From assembly GCA_017470505.1 (NCBI GenBank), contig JAFUYO010000006.1, positions 1 to 32,833 on the forward strand: DNA of 32,833 bases. Reading direction: 5' to 3'. Of the stretch, positions 15,332 through 23,035 are shown in pieces. The position numbers and the translations under genes were made by a program. The notes below the pieces were generated by a model. The model had not been told where the DNA came from. It made no database searches and saw nothing but the letters and a program-made list of their open reading frames with translations. The DNA comes from Butyrivibrio sp. GTDB taxonomy: Bacteria > Bacillota > Clostridia > Lachnospirales > Lachnospiraceae. Position 1 is the stretch's first letter; the number at the start of each line of letters is the position of its first letter.

Positions 15332-16632
15332 TGAAGCTGGTAAAGCTTGACAATAAAAGTGCAGAGCTGTTTCGGGAGCTGGATCCCTTTGACTATCTGC
15401 ACGGGCAGGGGGCATTTCCGACCTTTGCCCTTGGATGCGTCAACGAGAGCGATGTGATGGATGAACCTGCGGGGCTTGTTATCTGCTACCGCGACAGGTC
15501 TGTACTTGTTGTGAGGTGGATATTTGCAGAGCCCTGGTACAGGGGACGGGGCGTCAGTGATATGCTCCTCTCAGCGGTTTTTGAGATAGCACGAAATGAA
15601 GGCGCAGAGTACGTTGGAGCACTTCTCTCCAATGAGTACGGAAGGGAAGAAGTGTGTCCCGATGAGGAAGCTTTTTTCAGCTTCCTCGGGTTTGACAGGA
15701 TCATCTCGACAGGGGACGGAAGGGCGCGGCTCCTCCTTGCGCCGGTGACAGAGTCTGATGAAGATGACGATAGCACTCTGGATGACGGAGAGCAGTCGCT
15801 GTTTGATTTCAGCTTTGATGTGGTGGCAGCAGATGATGGCGACATTGATGAAGATGGTGTTTGGGACGAAGATGGAGACGCCGGTGAAGGTGGTGCTTTA
15901 GGAGAAGAGGGCGTTTTAGATAGTGATGGCGAAGATGTAGATAGTGACGCAGGCAGAGAAGGTTTCGGAGGAGCCGGCACAGATGGGCAGGACTTCGGAG
16001 GACGTGGCTTTGGCGGTGCCGGAGGCGACGGTGCATACAGAGAAGGCTTAGGCGGACATGACGCAGGCAGAGGAGACGGCCTTGCAAGAGCCGGGAAGTA
16101 TAGTGCAGGCATAGAAATTCGCAGAGCCGGAAAGTATCGCAGAGGCGGGAAGAGAGAGATTCAGGATTCGGACATCCATATAGTGGCGGGCGACGTCTTC
16201 GGGCGAGACCTTCTGATGAGGCAGGAGAGTGATGACAGGACGGAAATTGCCAGCATAGGCGATATCACCCTTCCGATGCTGGGCGATGGCTTAAAGCGCT
16301 GCAGCAAAGTGACTAAGGAGAGCGCCTATGGAGAGGTGGTCAGGGAAATCCCGGTCTCTTACTTTAACGAGAGGCTCTCTGCCTGCGCTATCTCAAATGG
16401 CGCAGTGACGGGCTTATTTCTGGTTCATGAGGAGGAAGGAAGGCTCTACCCTGAGTATCTGTGTGCCTGCGGCTCCGACTCCCGCACCCAGTGCAAGCTC
16501 ATGCTACGGCACGCCGCAAAAGTTCTCAGGGATAACTACCCCGAGGATACACAGATAATCGTCCGCTGCCGCGACGACGTCACAAGGGAGCAGGTGGAAA
16601 GGCTGTTTTCTATGGGGGAGACAGCTCATTAA
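15328..16632 (+). CDS. GNAT-like acetyltransferase with long Asp/Gly-rich linker
   Basis: A 434-residue protein starting at ATG 15328, overlapping the stop of the giant kinase-like gene (ATGA), so the two are very likely translationally coupled. Residues 1 to about 140 form a GNAT domain: WIFAEPWYRGRGVSDMLLSA contains the acetyl-CoA pyrophosphate-binding RGRGVS, followed by EIARNEGAEYVGALLS and FFSFLGFDRI. Residues about 150-265 are a low-complexity linker rich in Asp, Glu and Gly (repeats such as FGGAG and FGGRGFGGAGGDG). The C-terminal 160 residues look like a second, degenerate GNAT-like half (AVTGLFLVHEEEGRLYPEYL, then CKLMLRHAAKVL). The acceptor of the acetyl group is unknown; the giant protein is an obvious candidate partner by inference. 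No terminator was found directly after the gene; the dyad repeat at 16671 may serve. Confidence 0.75.
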   Translation: MMKLVKLDNKSAELFRELDPFDYLHGQGAFPTFALGCVNESDVMDEPAGLVICYRDRSVLVVRWIFAEPWYRGRGVSDMLLSAVFEIARNEGAEYVGALLSNEYGREEVCPDEEAFFSFLGFDRIISTGDGRARLLLAPVTESDEDDDSTLDDGEQSLFDFSFDVVAADDGDIDEDGVWDEDGDAGEGGALGEEGVLDSDGEDVDSDAGREGFGGAGTDGQDFGGRGFGGAGGDGAYREGLGGHDAGRGDGLARAGKYSAGIEIRRAGKYRRGGKREIQDSDIHIVAGDVFGRDLLMRQESDDRTEIASIGDITLPMLGDGLKRCSKVTKESAYGEVVREIPVSYFNERLSACAISNGAVTGLFLVHEEEGRLYPEYLCACGSDSRTQCKLMLRHAAKVLRDNYPEDTQIIVRCRDDVTREQVERLFSMGETAH

Positions 16633-16670
16633 ATTGGGGATTTGTCGTTATTTGCGGTGTTCATTAAAAT

Positions 16671-16845
16671 TTTGACCCTTTTGGGGCATTTTTGGATGGT
16701 TTTTTTACCCTGTTTTTCACTATTAGCGGTCTGATTTTATTTTTGACCCTTTATTTGGCCTTTTAGGGGTCAAATTTTTCCTGAATAGTCAAATAGTGAA
16801 AAAGTCACTTGAAAACAGGCTTTTTGTGAGGGCAAAAGGGTCAAA
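16671..16845. repeat. 175-bp AT-rich dyad repeat, copy A
   Basis: Nested inverted repeats: outer TTTGACCC (16671) with GGGTCAAA (16838), middle TCACTATT (16717) with AATAGTGA (16792), inner TTTGACCC (16742) with GGGTCAAA (16767). A second copy at 31184-31358 has every one of these words, or a near match, at the same offset. The two copies differ widely elsewhere. No ORF is present. Confidence 0.88.
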
Positions 16846-16864
16846 AATCAAACAGGCGCTTCAC

Positions 16865-16893
16865 TTGCATATTTTTGATGAAGGTAGTAGAAT
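16865..16893 (+). promoter_or_regulatory. Promoter of the ileS T-box transcript
   Basis: -35 TTGCAT (16865-16870), a 17-bp spacer and -10 TAGAAT (16888-16893), about 20 bp before the T-box begins. Confidence 0.7.
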
Positions 16894-16914
16894 CTCTTTT
16901 AAGTGAATAGAAAA

Positions 16915-17168
16915 AGCTATGACGGAGACAGTAGACAGTTTTCAAAAGCTTCAGAGAGCCGGCGGATGGTGCGAGCCGGTGCGAGTAGTTACTGATTGAA
17001 GATCACTCCTGAGCTGCAGGGTCGAAAGCAGGTGCGATTAGATTCTGACGTAGTTCCCGGCGTCAACGGGAAGCGTATTCAACCGCACGTGTGCGGCGCG
17101 TATGTGTAAACAGGTGGTACAGCGAGTATATTATGACCTCGTCCTTTTTACAGGGCGGGGTCTTTTTA
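16915..17168 (+). promoter_or_regulatory. T-box leader (specifier AUC, Ile)
   Basis: This leader senses uncharged tRNA-Ile and controls ileS by antitermination. The Stem I opening GACGGAGACAGTAGACAG is typical. The AGTA and GAA elements of the specifier domain flank the specifier codon ATC at 17002-17004. The T-box sequence GGTGGTACAGCGAG is at 17113-17126; its TGGT can pair with the tRNA end ACCA. The terminator stem is GACCTCGTCCT with AGGGCGGGGTC (17135-17162), followed by a T-run. The usual ACCGCG of the T-box reads ACAGCG here. After the terminator a further hairpin (AGAATGC/GCATTCT, about 17211-17232) lies before the start codon. Confidence 0.93.
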
Positions 17169-17271
17169 TAGGAAATTGCTTCGCAGCCGCGCTTATCGCG
17201 AGAATGCAGCGAGCGGCATTCTATTATATCGTGTGAAGCAGATCCATGCAGATAGTGAAAGGAGAAACCCA

Positions 17272-20200
17272 ATGTACAACAAAGTCGAAACCGACATGAA
17301 CTTCGTCGGGAGAGAGAAAAAGATTGAGGAGTTCTGGAAAAAGGAAGACATCTTCCGGAAGAGTGTGGACACCCGCTCAAAGGGCGAGATGTACATGTTC
17401 TACGACGGGCCGCCCACAGCTAACGGCAAGCCCCACATAGGTCACGTCTTGACACGTGCCATCAAGGATATGATCCCGAGATACCGCACCATGAAGGGGT
17501 ACACGGTTCCTCGTAAGGCCGGTTGGGATACCCACGGACTTCCCGTTGAGCTGGAAGTTGAGAAGATGCTCGGCCTCGACGGCAAGGAGCAGATAGAAGA
17601 GTACGGAATGGAGCCCTTCATCAAAAAATGTAAGGAATCCGTATGGAAATACAAGGGAATGTGGGAGGATTTCTCAGGAACGGTCGGTTTCTGGGCAGAC
17701 ATGGACCACCCCTACATCACCTACGAGGACAGCTTCATAGAGTCCGAGTGGTGGGCTCTTTCGGAGATCTGGAAAAAGGGACTTCTCTACAAGGGCTTTA
17801 AGGTTGTTCCCTACTGCCCGCGCTGCGGAACACCTCTTTCGTCACACGAGGTTGCGCAGGGCTACAAGACTTTAAAGGAGCGCACAGCGGTTGTCCGCTT
17901 CAAGGTGGCGGGCGAGGATGCATATTTCCTCGCATGGACTACAACACCCTGGACACTTCCGTCAAACATCGGTCTCTGCGTAAATCCCGACGAGAAGTAC
18001 GTGAAGGTCAAGGCAGCAGACGGCTACACATACTACCTCGCAGAGGCTCTCGCTGACAACGTGCTCGGCTCTTTAGCAAAAGAGGAGGGAGAAAAGGCGT
18101 ACGAAGTCCTTGAGACCTATGTCGGAACAGACCTTGAGCGCAAGGAGTACGAGCCTCTTTATCAGTGCGCCAAGGATGAGGCGGACAGGCAGCACAAAAA
18201 GGCGTTCTTTATATACTGCGACAATTACGTAACAATGTCAGACGGTACCGGTATCGTACACATCGCTCCCGCCTTCGGTGAAGACGACGCAAGAGTGGGA
18301 CGTAAGTATGACGCGCCCCTTGTGCAGATGGTTGACTCTGAGGGCCGCTTAAAGCCCGAGACTCCTTTTGCGGGAATGAGATGCAAGCCCACACAGAAGG
18401 AGATGGACGAGGGTGCGATAAGCGCAGACCCCGAGGTATTAAAGGACCTCGATAAGAGAGGACTTCTTTTCTCCGCGCCCAAGATGGAGCACGACTATCC
18501 TCACTGCTGGAGATGCTCGACGCCGCTTTTGTACTACGCGCGCTCGTCATGGTTCATCAAGGTCACAGAGGTAAAGGACGACCTCATCCGCAACAACAAG
18601 GAGATCAACTGGGTTCCCGAGTCCATCGGAAAGGGACGTTTCGGCGACTGGCTTGAGAACATCCAGGACTGGGGCATCTCCCGCGACAGATACTGGGGAA
18701 CACCACTTAACATCTGGGAGTGCGACGACTGTGGCCATCAGCTCTCGGTAGGCTCGAGGAAAGAGCTCGCTGACCTCTCAGGCGATCCTTCAGCTGAGAC
18801 CTGCGAGATGCACAGGCCCTACATCGACAAATATATCATCAAGTGCCCGAAGTGCGGCAAGGACATGCACAGGGTAAAAGAGGTTATAGACTGCTGGTTT
18901 GACTCGGGAGCAATGCCTTTTGCGCAGCTCCACTATCCTTTTGAGAACAAGGAGCTCTTCGAGAAGCAGTTCCCTGCAGAGTTCATCTCAGAGGCTGTCG
19001 ACCAGACACGAGGGTGGTTCTACTCACTCCACGCTGAGGCGACACTTCTTTTCAACAAGCCTGCATTCAAGAACGTAATAGTGCTCGGCCTCGTCCAGGA
19101 TGAGAACGGACAGAAGATGAGTAAGTCTAAGGGCAATGCGGTCGATCCTTTCGATGCCCTCGAGAAGTACGGCGCAGATGCGATCAGGTGGTACTTCTAC
19201 ACCAACTCTGCTCCATGGCTTCCTTCCCGCTTCTCAGGTGATGCGGTGATGGAGGGACAGAGAAAGTTCCTCGGAACTCTCTGGAACACCTACGCGTTTT
19301 TCGTGCTATACGCCAATATCGACGGCTTTGACGCCTCGAACTACAAGCTAGAAAAAGACAAGCTCACCGTAATGGACAAGTGGCTGTTATCAAAGTTAAA
19401 TACCTGCGTGAAGGCAGTTGATGATAACCTTAATGCATACAGGATTCCCGAGGCGGGCAAGGCTCTCGACAACTTTGTCGATGAGATGAGCAACTGGTAT
19501 GTCCGCCGCTCACGTGAGAGATTCTGGGCAAAGGGCATGGAGCAGGACAAAATCTCAGCTTACATGACTCTTTACACGGCTCTTGTAACCATAGCCAAGG
19601 CAGCAGCGCCCATGGTTCCCTTCATGACTGAGGAAATCTACCAGAACCTCGTGAGGAACAGCTTTAAGGATGCGCCTGAGTCAATCCACCTCTGCGACTT
19701 CCCTGAGGTTGATGAGAGCCTCATCGACAGCAAACTCGAGAAGGACATGGAGGAAGTCCTCGACATCGTTGTCCTTGGACGCGCAGCCAGAAATGCAGCA
19801 AATATCAAGAACCGCCAGCCGATCGGCCAGATGTACGTAAAGGCAAAGGAGACAGTTGGCGAGTTCTACACAGATATCATCAGGGAAGAGCTGAACGTAA
19901 AGAATGTTTCCTTTACGGACGACGTCAGAGACTTTACGAGCTACACGTTTAAGCCGCAGCTGAAGACACTTGGACCTAAGTACGGCAAGAACATCGGCGC
20001 GATCAAGTCATACCTCGAGGGGCTCGACGGAAATGCAACGATGGATGAGCTTAATGCAAACGGCTCAATTAAGTTCACTGTAAACGATGTGGATGTCGAG
20101 CTTGCAAAGGATGACCTTCTCATCGAGATGGCCCAGAAGGAGGGCTTCATCTCCCAGGAGAACTGGGGCATCACGGTTGTCCTCGACACCAACCTCTCTG

Positions 20201-20463
20201 AGGAGCTGATAAATGAGGGCTTTGTCCTTGAAGTCATCAGTAAGGTACAGACCATGCGTAAGGACTCCGGCTTCGAAGTTATGGACCACATCAAGGTGTC
20301 CTTAAACGGCAACGACAAGCTCACAGAGATTGTCAGGGCCAATGAAGGCAGCATCTCCACCAAGGTCCTTGCGAGCGAGATCATCTACGGGTCAGACGTC
20401 GCAAACACCAGGGAGTGGGATATCAACGGCGAGAAGGTGACTATCGGAGTTGAGAAGATCTGA
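17272..20463 (+). CDS. ileS: Isoleucyl-tRNA synthetase, type 2
   Basis: Charges tRNA-Ile with isoleucine and edits mischarged valine. The protein has 1063 residues. The start at 17272 is set by AAAGGAG, 7 nt upstream. The class I HIGH motif is in GPPTANGKPHIGHVL (about residues 46-60) and KMSKS is at about 615-619 (QKMSKSKGNAVDP). Between them lies the CP1 editing domain (AWTTTPWTLPSN, then DGTGIVHIAPAFGEDD). A CPKCGK zinc-type element precedes VIDCWFDSGAMPFAQ. The GPPTANGKPH form, the insert arrangement and the long C-terminal domain without a terminal zinc finger fit the eukaryote-like IleRS2 group. That group is known to be poorly inhibited by mupirocin, which is inferred, not shown, here. 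The gene is controlled by the T-box upstream and ends at its own terminator. Confidence 0.97.
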   Translation: MYNKVETDMNFVGREKKIEEFWKKEDIFRKSVDTRSKGEMYMFYDGPPTANGKPHIGHVLTRAIKDMIPRYRTMKGYTVPRKAGWDTHGLPVELEVEKMLGLDGKEQIEEYGMEPFIKKCKESVWKYKGMWEDFSGTVGFWADMDHPYITYEDSFIESEWWALSEIWKKGLLYKGFKVVPYCPRCGTPLSSHEVAQGYKTLKERTAVVRFKVAGEDAYFLAWTTTPWTLPSNIGLCVNPDEKYVKVKAADGYTYYLAEALADNVLGSLAKEEGEKAYEVLETYVGTDLERKEYEPLYQCAKDEADRQHKKAFFIYCDNYVTMSDGTGIVHIAPAFGEDDARVGRKYDAPLVQMVDSEGRLKPETPFAGMRCKPTQKEMDEGAISADPEVLKDLDKRGLLFSAPKMEHDYPHCWRCSTPLLYYARSSWFIKVTEVKDDLIRNNKEINWVPESIGKGRFGDWLENIQDWGISRDRYWGTPLNIWECDDCGHQLSVGSRKELADLSGDPSAETCEMHRPYIDKYIIKCPKCGKDMHRVKEVIDCWFDSGAMPFAQLHYPFENKELFEKQFPAEFISEAVDQTRGWFYSLHAEATLLFNKPAFKNVIVLGLVQDENGQKMSKSKGNAVDPFDALEKYGADAIRWYFYTNSAPWLPSRFSGDAVMEGQRKFLGTLWNTYAFFVLYANIDGFDASNYKLEKDKLTVMDKWLLSKLNTCVKAVDDNLNAYRIPEAGKALDNFVDEMSNWYVRRSRERFWAKGMEQDKISAYMTLYTALVTIAKAAAPMVPFMTEEIYQNLVRNSFKDAPESIHLCDFPEVDESLIDSKLEKDMEEVLDIVVLGRAARNAANIKNRQPIGQMYVKAKETVGEFYTDIIREELNVKNVSFTDDVRDFTSYTFKPQLKTLGPKYGKNIGAIKSYLEGLDGNATMDELNANGSIKFTVNDVDVELAKDDLLIEMAQKEGFISQENWGITVVLDTNLSEELINEGFVLEVISKVQTMRKDSGFEVMDHIKVSLNGNDKLTEIVRANEGSISTKVLASEIIYGSDVANTREWDINGEKVTIGVEKI

Positions 20464-20503
20464 GGACGGCTATTATACAGAGCCCCTGTACCACAACCAT
20501 ATA

Positions 20504-20557
20504 CATCCCCATTGAAAGGAGTATTCGTGCATAAAACCTTTCATGGGGATGTTTTTT
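20504..20557 (+). terminator. Terminator of ileS
   Basis: CATCCCCATTGAAAGG pairs with CCTTTCATGGGGATG with one bulge, followed by T6 at 20552-20557. Confidence 0.92.
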
Positions 20558-20564
20558 GTTGGGG

Positions 20565-20732
20565 GTGCACGAAGAATAGAAGAAGCTCGTCAAACCTCGT
20601 GTACCAAATAGCCGTGAAGCCGCGGTTGGTACACGAAGAGTAGAAGAAACCGGCCAAAGCTCGTGTACCAAATAGCCGGAAACCCCCAATTTGTACACGA
20701 AAAATGGCAAGAAAAAACCCTTCGTCGTGTCA
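20565..20732. repeat. 64-bp tandem repeat: six alternating octamers at exact 32-bp steps
   Basis: GTGCACGA (20565), TCGTGTAC (20597), GTACACGA (20629), TCGTGTAC (20661), GTACACGA (20693) and TCGTGTCA (20725) start exactly 32 bp apart and alternate in orientation. Units 20564-20627 and 20628-20691 are about 75 percent alike by eye, and a third unit is partial and merges with the flagellin terminator. A second inverted pair GTACCAA/TTGGTAC (20601 and 20624) joins units 1 and 2. No ORF is present. Confidence 0.9.
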
Positions 20733-20752
20733 AGGAACGCTAACCGAAGGGT
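20711..20752 (-). terminator. Terminator of flagellin 1
   Basis: On the minus strand, ACCCTTCG (20752-20745) pairs with CGAAGGGT (20724-20717), followed by a T-run. It overlaps the last unit of the octamer array. Confidence 0.85.
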
Positions 20753-20757
20753 GATAG

Positions 20758-22680
20758 TTACTGAAGGAGCGAGAGTACTCCCTGGTTTGTCTGATTCGCC
20801 TGTGCCAGCATCGACTGACCTGCCTGTGCGAGGATATTGTTGTTGGAGTACTTCACCATCTCTTTTGCCATGTCGGTGTCGCGTATGATTGATTCAGCCT
20901 GCTGCGTGTTCTCGACTACGTTGCCGAGATTATTGTAGGTGTGCTCCATCCTGTTCTGGTACGAACCAAAAACTGCTCTCTGCTCGTCAACTATGCGCTT
21001 TGCTTCTTTGGTCTGAACGATGCCCTTCTGGGCGTTTGTTGAAGTAAGTGTGTTGAGATCGTTGATCCCGAGCGAGTGGTTGTTGAGTACGTCGTAGATG
21101 ATCGGGATTATGTTGTCATTATTTCCCTCAGAACCCGCCTGGATGTTCAGCGCCATCGTCCCGCCGTAGACAGGGGCGTCGTAGGTGCTTGCATTGGAGT
21201 TATAGAGATACATGCTCCCTGCACTATTGGGAGAATTAAGTTCCACTCCTGTGATATTTGCTATTCGCTGTATCACCTGTTCGGTAGTCTCGTCCGCCCC
21301 GACATTCATATTTATATCAAAATATCCAATACTCGTAACTGCATCGCCTGTGGTACTTCCGTTTGTATAGTTAACAGCACTGTCTGCTGTCAGATTTAGT
21401 CTGATTGAAATGGTTCCGCCATTCGCGCTGAAATTAGTTAATGAATCATGGTAATTATGATCTGCTGTTCCATCCAGCTGGCTCTTTATGACTGCGGCCA
21501 GATCAGATGCATTCGAAGCTCCGTGCCCATGCTGATATGTATGCCCGTTAGAATCGGTGTTCCACCATATTCCCTTAGTCTCAGGCCTCTTGTCGCTTGA
21601 ATATGTAGCCACATATCCTGTTGATGAAGCTGTAACACCGAATGTAGAAGGCGTTGCAGGAGTGGTATTTGAATCCTTGGTGAAAGTGAAACTATACCCC
21701 ATTTTTGTTGTATCTGAACTATCCGAAGAATCTCTGTTGGAAGAACTGCCATCAATATGGTCTGTTGCCGGATTTTCAAGAGTTCCGCTTACCAGTGCTG
21801 CGTTGTAATGTAACACTCCTGAAATATATGAATTGCTGTCTCCTGCTACACTTCCAGATAGAGAATAGTCTTTGTAGAAGCTAACACCTGAGTTGTTTAT
21901 AGCGCTTATAAACTGTGACATGGTAGCATCTTCATCCAGCTTTACAGATAAATTCGGGTTAATGCCTACCGCATTGGGATACTGGTTATAATCCATATTG
22001 GAGCTGTTTAATGAAAAACTGAATCCGCTCGACTTAAGCTCTTCTTCACTCGGCCATGCATTTTTTTTGCTGGAATAATTGACTCCGTCAAAGCCTGTCC
22101 AGCTGACTGTCACACCATCACTGTCTGCAGAAAAATTGAACCGGCCGTTCTTGGGCCATGCACCCCTGTTAGTATCTGTAATTGTGTTAGAGTATCCGTA
22201 TCCATTGTTTCCCCAGGTAAAGATAGGTCTTTTCTCAGTCCCGATCTGTTTTCTGTCTGTTGTGTGCTCGTCCCAGATGAGCTTTTCGTTGAAAGAGGTT
22301 GTTCCAAAGGTTCTGTTGCTCTCTACCTTGAGCTGCTGGATTTCGGCGTCGATGGCTGCGCGGTCTTCGTCGGTGAGGGTCTCCGTTGCGGCCTTGATGC
22401 AGAGCTCATTCATGCGGTTGAGCATCTCATCGATCTCAGCAAGAGCTGCATCAGCAACCTGAACGTAGGAGATTCCGTCCTGAACGTTCTCGGAGGCCTG
22501 CGAGAGCCCTCTTATCTGTCTTCTCATTTTTTCGGAAATGGAAAGTCCTGCTGCGTCATCTGCAGCGCGATTTATCTTATATCCGGACGACAGCTTCTCT
22601 GATGACCTTGCCTGAAGGCCGGTCGTTATTCCAAGCTGCCTGTTAGAATTAAATGCCGTAAGGTTGTGCTGTATTATCAT
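20758..22680 (-). CDS. Flagellin 1
   Basis: Structural protein of the flagellar filament, exported by the flagellar type III apparatus without a cleaved signal. It has 640 residues, longer than simple flagellins (about 275-500). The conserved D0/D1 N-terminus (MIIQHNLTAFNSNRQLGI, SSEKLSSGYKINRAADDAAG) occupies residues 1-140. The D1/D0 C-terminus (RDTDMAKEMVKYSNNNILAQ, then GQSMLAQANQTNQGVLSLLQ) occupies about the last 75. The roughly 420-residue middle is Ser/Thr/Asn/Gly-rich and variable, as expected for the surface-exposed part. The start at 22680 is preceded by AGAAGG. A SigD-type promoter and two CsrA-type hairpins lie upstream. One Cys occurs in the conserved N-terminal domain (NELCIKAA), unusual for a filament protein. 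Confidence 0.96.
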   Translation of the reverse strand: MIIQHNLTAFNSNRQLGITTGLQARSSEKLSSGYKINRAADDAAGLSISEKMRRQIRGLSQASENVQDGISYVQVADAALAEIDEMLNRMNELCIKAATETLTDEDRAAIDAEIQQLKVESNRTFGTTSFNEKLIWDEHTTDRKQIGTEKRPIFTWGNNGYGYSNTITDTNRGAWPKNGRFNFSADSDGVTVSWTGFDGVNYSSKKNAWPSEEELKSSGFSFSLNSSNMDYNQYPNAVGINPNLSVKLDEDATMSQFISAINNSGVSFYKDYSLSGSVAGDSNSYISGVLHYNAALVSGTLENPATDHIDGSSSNRDSSDSSDTTKMGYSFTFTKDSNTTPATPSTFGVTASSTGYVATYSSDKRPETKGIWWNTDSNGHTYQHGHGASNASDLAAVIKSQLDGTADHNYHDSLTNFSANGGTISIRLNLTADSAVNYTNGSTTGDAVTSIGYFDINMNVGADETTEQVIQRIANITGVELNSPNSAGSMYLYNSNASTYDAPVYGGTMALNIQAGSEGNNDNIIPIIYDVLNNHSLGINDLNTLTSTNAQKGIVQTKEAKRIVDEQRAVFGSYQNRMEHTYNNLGNVVENTQQAESIIRDTDMAKEMVKYSNNNILAQAGQSMLAQANQTNQGVLSLLQ

Positions 22681-22685
22681 GCCTA

Positions 22686-22776
22686 GATCCTTCTAAAAAT
22701 ATCCCTAAAACCTCTTGTTTTCGGGGGGTGACGAATCATGTAATGCGTCCTTGCATGTAATACCGCATCCTTGCGG
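22686..22776 (-). promoter_or_regulatory. Candidate CsrA-binding hairpins in the flagellin 1 leader
   Basis: On the minus strand, CCGC-AAGGAT-GCGG (22776-22763) and ATGC-AAGGAC-GCAT (22756-22743) are two small hairpins. Their hexaloops both fit the CsrA consensus ANGGAN. The ribosome binding site AGAAGGATC (22694-22686) carries the same AAGGA word. In Bacillus, CsrA represses the flagellin mRNA through two leader sites, one over the ribosome binding site. The same control is inferred here. Confidence 0.65.
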
Positions 22777-22785
22777 TCAATAAGT

Positions 22786-22813
22786 ATATCGACATACTGC
22801 GTTTTTTTTCTTA
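22786..22813 (-). promoter_or_regulatory. Candidate SigD (sigma-28) promoter of flagellin 1
   Basis: Minus strand: TAAG (22813-22810), a 16-bp spacer and GTCGATAT (22793-22786). This resembles the flagellar TAAA-N15-GCCGATAT consensus and places the two hairpins inside the transcript. Confidence 0.6.
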
Positions 22814-22950
22814 GAACTACATGAAAAAAAGTTTCAATTTGCCCTGGAAATCTTTGATATATTTTTGCAAAACCGCTATTTGTCCGGAGTTACGCCGCTT
22901 TTTCTGCTTAAAAGTTCAACGCCCCAACAAAAAACAGCCAGATTAGAGGT

Positions 22951-22977
22951 TAATTATAGTAAAATTCATGCCGATAT
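22951..22977 (+). promoter_or_regulatory. SigD (sigma-28) promoter of flagellin 2
   Basis: TAAT (22951-22954), a 15-bp spacer and a perfect GCCGATAT (22970-22977), about 60 bp before the start codon. Confidence 0.8.
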
Positions 22978-23035
22978 CCCTATCAGACAACAGTGTTAAA
23001 GGGGAAACAATTCCTGAGATCAAAAGGACAAGTAC

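Noticed and set aside
15486-16112. Minus-strand Pro/Ser-rich open frame of 208 codons
   Set aside because: It is the shadow of the Asp/Gly-rich linker of the GNAT-like gene; the low complexity keeps the opposite frame open.
20565-20732. Possible CRISPR array
   Set aside because: The repeating word is 8 bp, alternates in orientation, and the intervals are themselves similar between units; no cas gene is near.
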